DNA of 12,519 bases from Sulfurivirga caldicuralii (GTDB taxonomy: Bacteria; Pseudomonadota; Gammaproteobacteria; Thiomicrospirales; Thiomicrospiraceae): the NCBI GenBank assembly GCA_015661715.1, contig DQVN01000110.1:1-12519 (forward strand), written 5' to 3'. Below, one piece after another: positions 9,046-12,519 of this stretch; within the stretch, counting starts at the first letter, position 1; the number at the start of each line of letters is the position of its first letter. The notes below the pieces were generated by a model that did not search any database, had not been told where the DNA came from, and saw only the letters and a program-made list of their open reading frames with translations. Position numbers and translations under genes: made by a program.

Positions 9046-10067
9046 TACAAGCCAATTACTGCCTACGTCACCACAATACCTTTCATGTGCCCGCCCATGC
9101 CCGCTACTTTATTGAAATCGATAAACAGAGCGATATCCGCGCCTTACGCTCGGATCCAATTCTGGCGGCCCTGCCCTGGTATGTCATTGGCGACGGCAGC
9201 AATCTCCTGCTCACACATGATTTAGAGGGGGTGGTGGTGCGCAATAAGTTCCGCCAACTGCGCATCATGAAGGAAGATGACACCACGCTGTGGATCTCTG
9301 TCGGCGGCGGCATGGAATGGGACGAACTGGTGCACTGGAGTGTCAAACACGGTCTGTGGGGATTGGAAAACCTGGCTGCCATTCCCGGCACCGTTGGCGC
9401 CGCACCCGTGCAGAACATCGGCGCCTATGGGGCAGAAGTACAGGATGCCATCACCCGTATCCAAGCCCTGGATCTATTCACCGGCGAGCGCCATGAATTC
9501 CGCAACGCCGATTGCCATTTCGGCTACCGCACCAGCATCTTCAAAACAGAGCTGAAAGGCCAGTTCATTCTGCACCGGATCACTTTCCGCCTGCGTAAGC
9601 TTGCCCATGGCCACGCCAACCTTATGTACGAGCCGTTGCGGGAGGCGCTGGCTTCTATTCCAGAGCATGATCTGACCCCCCAGCATGTTTATGACGCAGT
9701 CGCTCGCCTGCGCGCAACACGCCTACCCGATCCCGCCAAAGAAGGCAATGCCGGCAGCTTTTTCCAAAACCCGGTCGTGGATGCTGACTATTTTCATACG
9801 CTCCAGCAAAAGTGGCCTGATATTCCCCATCATCAACTGGTCACGGGTGAATACAAACTCTCTGCCGCCTGGCTGATCGAGCAGTGCGGCTGGAAAGGCA
9901 AATGCCTGCCCAAAACGGATGCCTGTGTCTCGAAAAAGCATGCCTTAGTACTGGTCAACCGCGGGCAGGCCACAGGTGAGCAGATCCTTGAACTGGCGCA
10001 ACAAATCCAGACTGATGTGATGCACACCTTTGGCATCCATCTGGAGCCTGAGGTAATCATTCTCTAA
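9039..10067 (+). CDS. murB: UDP-N-acetylenolpyruvoylglucosamine reductase MurB
   Basis: MurB is a cytoplasmic FAD enzyme that reduces the enolpyruvyl group to make UDP-N-acetylmuramate for peptidoglycan. The 342-residue protein fits the E. coli-like class. The N-terminal half has the FAD-binding VIGDGSNLLL (49-58) and GLENLAAIPGTVGAAPVQNIGAYGAE (108-133). The substrate motif FGYRTSIFK contains Arg164. The catalytic serine is Ser240 in GNAGSFFQNP, and the C-terminal LEPEV contains the likely catalytic Glu338. The ATG is the only possible start, because in-frame TAG codons lie just upstream with no other start codon between. There is no Shine-Dalgarno sequence before it. The gene stands alone, divergent from the transporter and convergent with the chemoreceptor. 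Confidence 0.97.
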   Translation: MHIQANYCLRHHNTFHVPAHARYFIEIDKQSDIRALRSDPILAALPWYVIGDGSNLLLTHDLEGVVVRNKFRQLRIMKEDDTTLWISVGGGMEWDELVHWSVKHGLWGLENLAAIPGTVGAAPVQNIGAYGAEVQDAITRIQALDLFTGERHEFRNADCHFGYRTSIFKTELKGQFILHRITFRLRKLAHGHANLMYEPLREALASIPEHDLTPQHVYDAVARLRATRLPDPAKEGNAGSFFQNPVVDADYFHTLQQKWPDIPHHQLVTGEYKLSAAWLIEQCGWKGKCLPKTDACVSKKHALVLVNRGQATGEQILELAQQIQTDVMHTFGIHLEPEVIIL

Positions 10068-10082
10068 AAAGGTCGTATGAAA

Positions 10083-10108
10083 AACGCCGCCCTTAAAGAG
10101 GCGGCGTT
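10083..10108 (-). terminator. Intrinsic terminator of the chemoreceptor gene, possibly shared with murB
   Basis: AACGCCGCC (10083-10091) pairs perfectly with GGCGGCGTT (10100-10108) around an eight-base loop. On the minus strand the stem runs straight into a row of five T, so it terminates the chemoreceptor gene about 40 bases after its stop. On the plus strand only scattered T follow, so termination of murB here would be weaker. Confidence 0.8.
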
Positions 10109-10145
10109 AGACAGTTTAACATTAAGCCAGGGAGGTATTTTGCGT

Positions 10146-12323
10146 TTATGTTTTTTTCCGTCCCTCCAATGCCTGTTTAGCCTCCTGCACAATGCGGTTA
10201 AGTACTTCAAACATCTGCTGACTGGCGTGTTCAGCCGCATCGAATTTCTCTACCACCCACTGATCACGCTCCAGACAATTGTGCTGATCCACACACGCCA
10301 TTACCTGCATAATATTTTCATGCACCTTGCGGTGAGGTTCTTCCAGCTTGCCATAGCTGGGCACATGGCTCAGGTGCTGACGACCTGCACCCTGCTCATA
10401 CCACTTGCCAAGACGACAACTATGATGATCAGCAAACTCTGCCTTGCGCTCCTCGTCAAATACCGAAGCATAGGCATTGGCCTTGAACATCACATGGTCC
10501 ATCTTGGCCAGATTAGCAAACATTTCATAGGCAATTTCTTCGTTCTCAATCTTGATATTGTGGGCATTATGAATCAACTGATCCAGCACGCCTTGGAACT
10601 GAGACAGCTTATCAATCGCACTTTCAGCATGCTGGGCATTGCGCCGACCACTGCTGAGCATTTCATCGCTGCTGTGTTTCAGTTGAGCAATATTGCGATG
10701 CACCTCTTCAGCGGCTTTCTGCGTGCGATTTGCCAGATCACGCACTTCATCTGCGACCACCGCAAACCCGCGACCATGCTCACCGGCACGGGCCGCTTCA
10801 ATGGCTGCATTCAGTGCGAGTAAATTGGTCTGTTCCGAAATCTCCGTGATCAGATTCATCACCTCTCCGATTTCATCCACGGAGCGATTCAGCGCCTCCG
10901 CCTGAGCCTCTGTATGTTCAGCTGTCTCCTTCATTTGACTGACCACTTCAATCACCTCATCGGTATTACGTGTCACCGCCTCAATGACATCAGCGGTCTG
11001 ATCATTCAGCTGGTTAATGTGATTCACCGTCTCTATATTGCCGTCCATCGTCCCTTGCACATCCTTGACATTGCTAATCAGATTATTGATCAGCATATTG
11101 GCCAAACGCACCAAAAGGTTGCTCTTTTTCAAGTTCTGCGTCGCCTCGGCTTGAGCAATCTTAGCCCGCTCAGCTTCGGTCTGCGCTTCTCTGGCCAGCC
11201 CTTCTACACGCTCGATAAAGCGATTGAAACTTTTCGATGCACGGCCCAGTTCATCTTTTCCATCCACCGGCAAGCGTCGGCCAAACACGCTGTCCCCCGT
11301 TGCCAACTCATGGGCCATCCGATCCAAACGCTGCACAGGCTTGACCACCGCTTGGCGAATCACCCACATCAAAATAAACAGAACCAGCACATCAACCACC
11401 CCCATGATCACCACTTGGGTGATCAGACTCTCTTCCGTTTTGTACACCAATGCTTCCAGCACCTCACCCCGCTCAGCAACCACCAGCAAACCCACCTCCT
11501 GGCCGCGAAAATCTTTCAGCGGCATCATGACGCCGGCAAAATTCTCCGTCTGAAAAGACAAAGACTTGCCGTTTTGGGCAAACAGTGTTTCCAGATCAGC
11601 CAAAAACTGTGCATCCACCCACTCCGGCTGCATGGCCAATACATACGCGCCCATCCGCGGCGCCCCTTGAAGCGCAGTGGCCACATTCAACTGGTCCGCC
11701 CGCATTAAAACCGCCACCTCATATCCATAGGTTTTCTTTGCATGGTCAACCAGCGCACGGAAACCTTGCAAGACCTCTACCGATCCCAAATACTCACCGG
11801 AGATGTCTTTTACCGGCGCCAGACCACGAATACTCAACCCGGCTCGACCCACCTCAATGGCAGCAAATGGCTTCTGATTCTGCTTTAGATGAACCAGCGT
11901 CGCGCGAAACCCGCTCAAATCATCCCCAAACTTTTGCGGTTTCCACGCGCGCACAAAACTTTTCAAATCCGGTGTGTGCACATGGATACGGATATCCTTA
12001 AAATGGGTATTCTGATGATACTGCCGCTGCAATTGTTGCAGCCCCGTGAGGGTCAGCGCCCGCTCCTGGCGGCGCAACCCTTCAATGACATAGTAATTCT
12101 GAGACAGGGCAATGGCATTGGTCACCCCCACATCCAGCTTTGCCACCATCTGCTCTTCCAAATAGGTCTGCAACTTTTCCTGCGAGCGTTCAACCAACAT
12201 TTTTTCCATCTCTTGCAAGGAGAGGAAAAAATTCACCAAAATGACCAAAAATCCCATACCCAATACGGCAATTAAAGGGATATGCACCTTCTTACTGATG
12301 GACAGGTTTTTCATAACATTCAT
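10146..12323 (-). CDS. Methyl-accepting chemotaxis protein with periplasmic sensor and C-terminal CZB zinc-binding domain
   Basis: This 725-residue chemoreceptor would sit in the inner membrane and control the CheA kinase. Transmembrane helix 1 spans about 14-36. A periplasmic sensor of about 260 residues follows, probably a double Cache-type domain ([18 protein letters not shown] and [20 protein letters not shown]). Helix 2 spans about 302-323 and a HAMP domain about 324-376. The signalling coiled coil has the conserved tip [20 protein letters not shown] (494-513) and [20 protein letters not shown]. The C-terminal part fits the CZB consensus: His610-x2-Phe613, 22 residues, Cys636-x-Leu-Gly-x-Trp641, 22 residues, His664-x3-His668, the known 3His-1Cys zinc set. 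There is no CheR/CheB pentapeptide at the C-terminus. The start has GAGGAGG ten bases upstream. The ligand cannot be told from the sequence. Confidence 0.95.
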   Translation of the reverse strand: MNVMKNLSISKKVHIPLIAVLGMGFLVILVNFFLSLQEMEKMLVERSQEKLQTYLEEQMVAKLDVGVTNAIALSQNYYVIEGLRRQERALTLTGLQQLQRQYHQNTHFKDIRIHVHTPDLKSFVRAWKPQKFGDDLSGFRATLVHLKQNQKPFAAIEVGRAGLSIRGLAPVKDISGEYLGSVEVLQGFRALVDHAKKTYGYEVAVLMRADQLNVATALQGAPRMGAYVLAMQPEWVDAQFLADLETLFAQNGKSLSFQTENFAGVMMPLKDFRGQEVGLLVVAERGEVLEALVYKTEESLITQVVIMGVVDVLVLFILMWVIRQAVVKPVQRLDRMAHELATGDSVFGRRLPVDGKDELGRASKSFNRFIERVEGLAREAQTEAERAKIAQAEATQNLKKSNLLVRLANMLINNLISNVKDVQGTMDGNIETVNHINQLNDQTADVIEAVTRNTDEVIEVVSQMKETAEHTEAQAEALNRSVDEIGEVMNLITEISEQTNLLALNAAIEAARAGEHGRGFAVVADEVRDLANRTQKAAEEVHRNIAQLKHSSDEMLSSGRRNAQHAESAIDKLSQFQGVLDQLIHNAHNIKIENEEIAYEMFANLAKMDHVMFKANAYASVFDEERKAEFADHHSCRLGKWYEQGAGRQHLSHVPSYGKLEEPHRKVHENIMQVMACVDQHNCLERDQWVVEKFDAAEHASQQMFEVLNRIVQEAKQALEGRKKT

Positions 12324-12333
12324 TACTATTTTT

Positions 12334-12340
12334 CCTCCTC
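12334..12340 (-). promoter_or_regulatory. Ribosome binding site of the chemoreceptor gene
   Basis: GAGGAGG lies ten bases before the ATG at 12323. A second in-frame ATG three codons later (12314) would be too far from it, which favours the first start. Confidence 0.7.
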
Positions 12341-12394
12341 ACGAACGCTATGGGCTCTGTGGCACCCATATCAAATTTTACCCTTATCACAAAC

Positions 12395-12412
12395 AAGCAA
12401 GTACTGTGCCCA
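12395..12412 (-). promoter_or_regulatory. Candidate sigma-54 (RpoN) promoter of the chemoreceptor gene
   Basis: On the minus strand the gap contains TGGGCACAGTACTTGCTT. Aligned to the sigma-54 consensus TGGCAC-N5-TTGCW, it keeps GGCAC, the five-base spacer and TTGCT, and differs only at the first T. The invariant GG (-24) and GC (-12) pairs have the required spacing. Transcription would start near 12385, leaving a leader of about 60 bases. It lies 13 bases after the preceding stop codon. No convincing sigma-28 or sigma-70 promoter was seen in the gap. Confidence 0.6.
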
Positions 12413-12425
12413 TTTTTCCGTTACT

Positions 12426-12519
12426 TCACCCATCACGCCCGTCCTCAACCTGCAAAGGGGTTTCAAAATAAACACTCTGTGAGGGAAAGGCCATCTCAGC
12501 ACCATGCCGGGCAATGATC
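12426..12519 (-). CDS. C-terminal end of a probable MscS-family mechanosensitive channel (5' end outside window)
   Basis: The minus-strand frame open at the window edge encodes 30 residues before the TGA at 12428-12426. It includes HGAEMAFPSQSVYFETP. Many MscS-family channels end their cytoplasmic domain with a G-(I/V/A)-E-x-(P/A)-FP-T/S-x-T/S-x-(Y/H) pattern, followed by a short hydrophilic tail as seen here. Such channels open under membrane tension and protect cells from osmotic downshock. The fragment is short, so the family call rests on one motif. The gene runs in the same direction as the chemoreceptor gene, 102 bases upstream of it. Confidence 0.6.
   Translation of the reverse strand, partial: IIARHGAEMAFPSQSVYFETPLQVEDGRDG

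Larger units (their letters stand above)
12324..12425 (-). promoter_or_regulatory. Upstream region of the chemoreceptor gene
   Basis: This 102-base gap lies between the stop of the mscS-like gene and the chemoreceptor ATG, both on the minus strand. From upstream it holds the sigma-54-like element, a six-base inverted repeat TATGGG/CCCATA (12349-12354 with 12365-12370), and the GAGGAGG ribosome site (12340-12334). There is no terminator for the upstream gene within it. Confidence 0.6.

Noticed and set aside
10914..11708. Plus-strand open frame of 264 codons antisense to the chemoreceptor
   Set aside because: It mirrors a real coding region with strong domain matches. Its His/Gln/Leu-rich content reflects reverse reading.
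12345..12385. Possible sigma-28 chemotaxis promoter (TAAAATTT ...) before the chemoreceptor
   Set aside because: No GCCGATAA-like element appears at the required distance. The nearest GCC is two bases too close and poorly matched.

Overview
This window comes from a proteobacterium, most likely a gammaproteobacterium or a close relative. The order hflK-hflC-(DUF2065)-hisZ-purA is, from memory, the arrangement in Pseudomonas and its relatives; E. coli has hflK-hflC-yjeT-purA without hisZ. Base composition is moderate to slightly GC-rich. Coding is dense, every long gap is under 140 bases, and no tRNA, rRNA, CRISPR array, insertion sequence or prophage gene was seen. Both ends cut through genes.

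Layout: (1) 1-585, plus strand: C-terminal proteolytic part of Lon protease. (2) 586-721: a palindrome-rich convergent intergenic region with tandem hairpin terminators. (3) 722-7449, minus strand: a compact six-gene set reading hflK, hflC, a DUF2065 gene, hisZ, purA, ppiD, with gaps or overlaps of only a few bases. A good sigma-70-like promoter lies just upstream of hflK (7488-7516). (4) 7521-8981, minus strand: a sodium:neurotransmitter-symporter (NSS) family transporter. (5) 9039-10067, plus strand: murB, divergent from the transporter and without a Shine-Dalgarno sequence. (6) 10146-12323, minus strand: a membrane chemoreceptor with a C-terminal CZB zinc-binding domain. It is preceded by a strong candidate sigma-54 promoter and followed by an intrinsic terminator. 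(7) 12426-12519, minus strand: the last 30 codons of a probable MscS-family mechanosensitive channel.

Functionally, the central operon mixes envelope and protein quality control with nucleotide and histidine metabolism. HflK and HflC are membrane partners of the FtsH protease, and PpiD is a periplasmic chaperone; Lon lies at the far end in the opposite direction. HisZ is the regulatory subunit for the first step of histidine synthesis, and PurA makes the first intermediate committed to AMP. In E. coli, hfl-purA and lon-hupB-ppiD are two separate loci. Here they are joined, hupB is absent from the junction, and ppiD has been captured by the purA operon. I see no wholly new system. The most useful leads are the rearranged operon, the sigma-54/CZB chemoreceptor unit, the palindrome cluster and the SD-less murB start.
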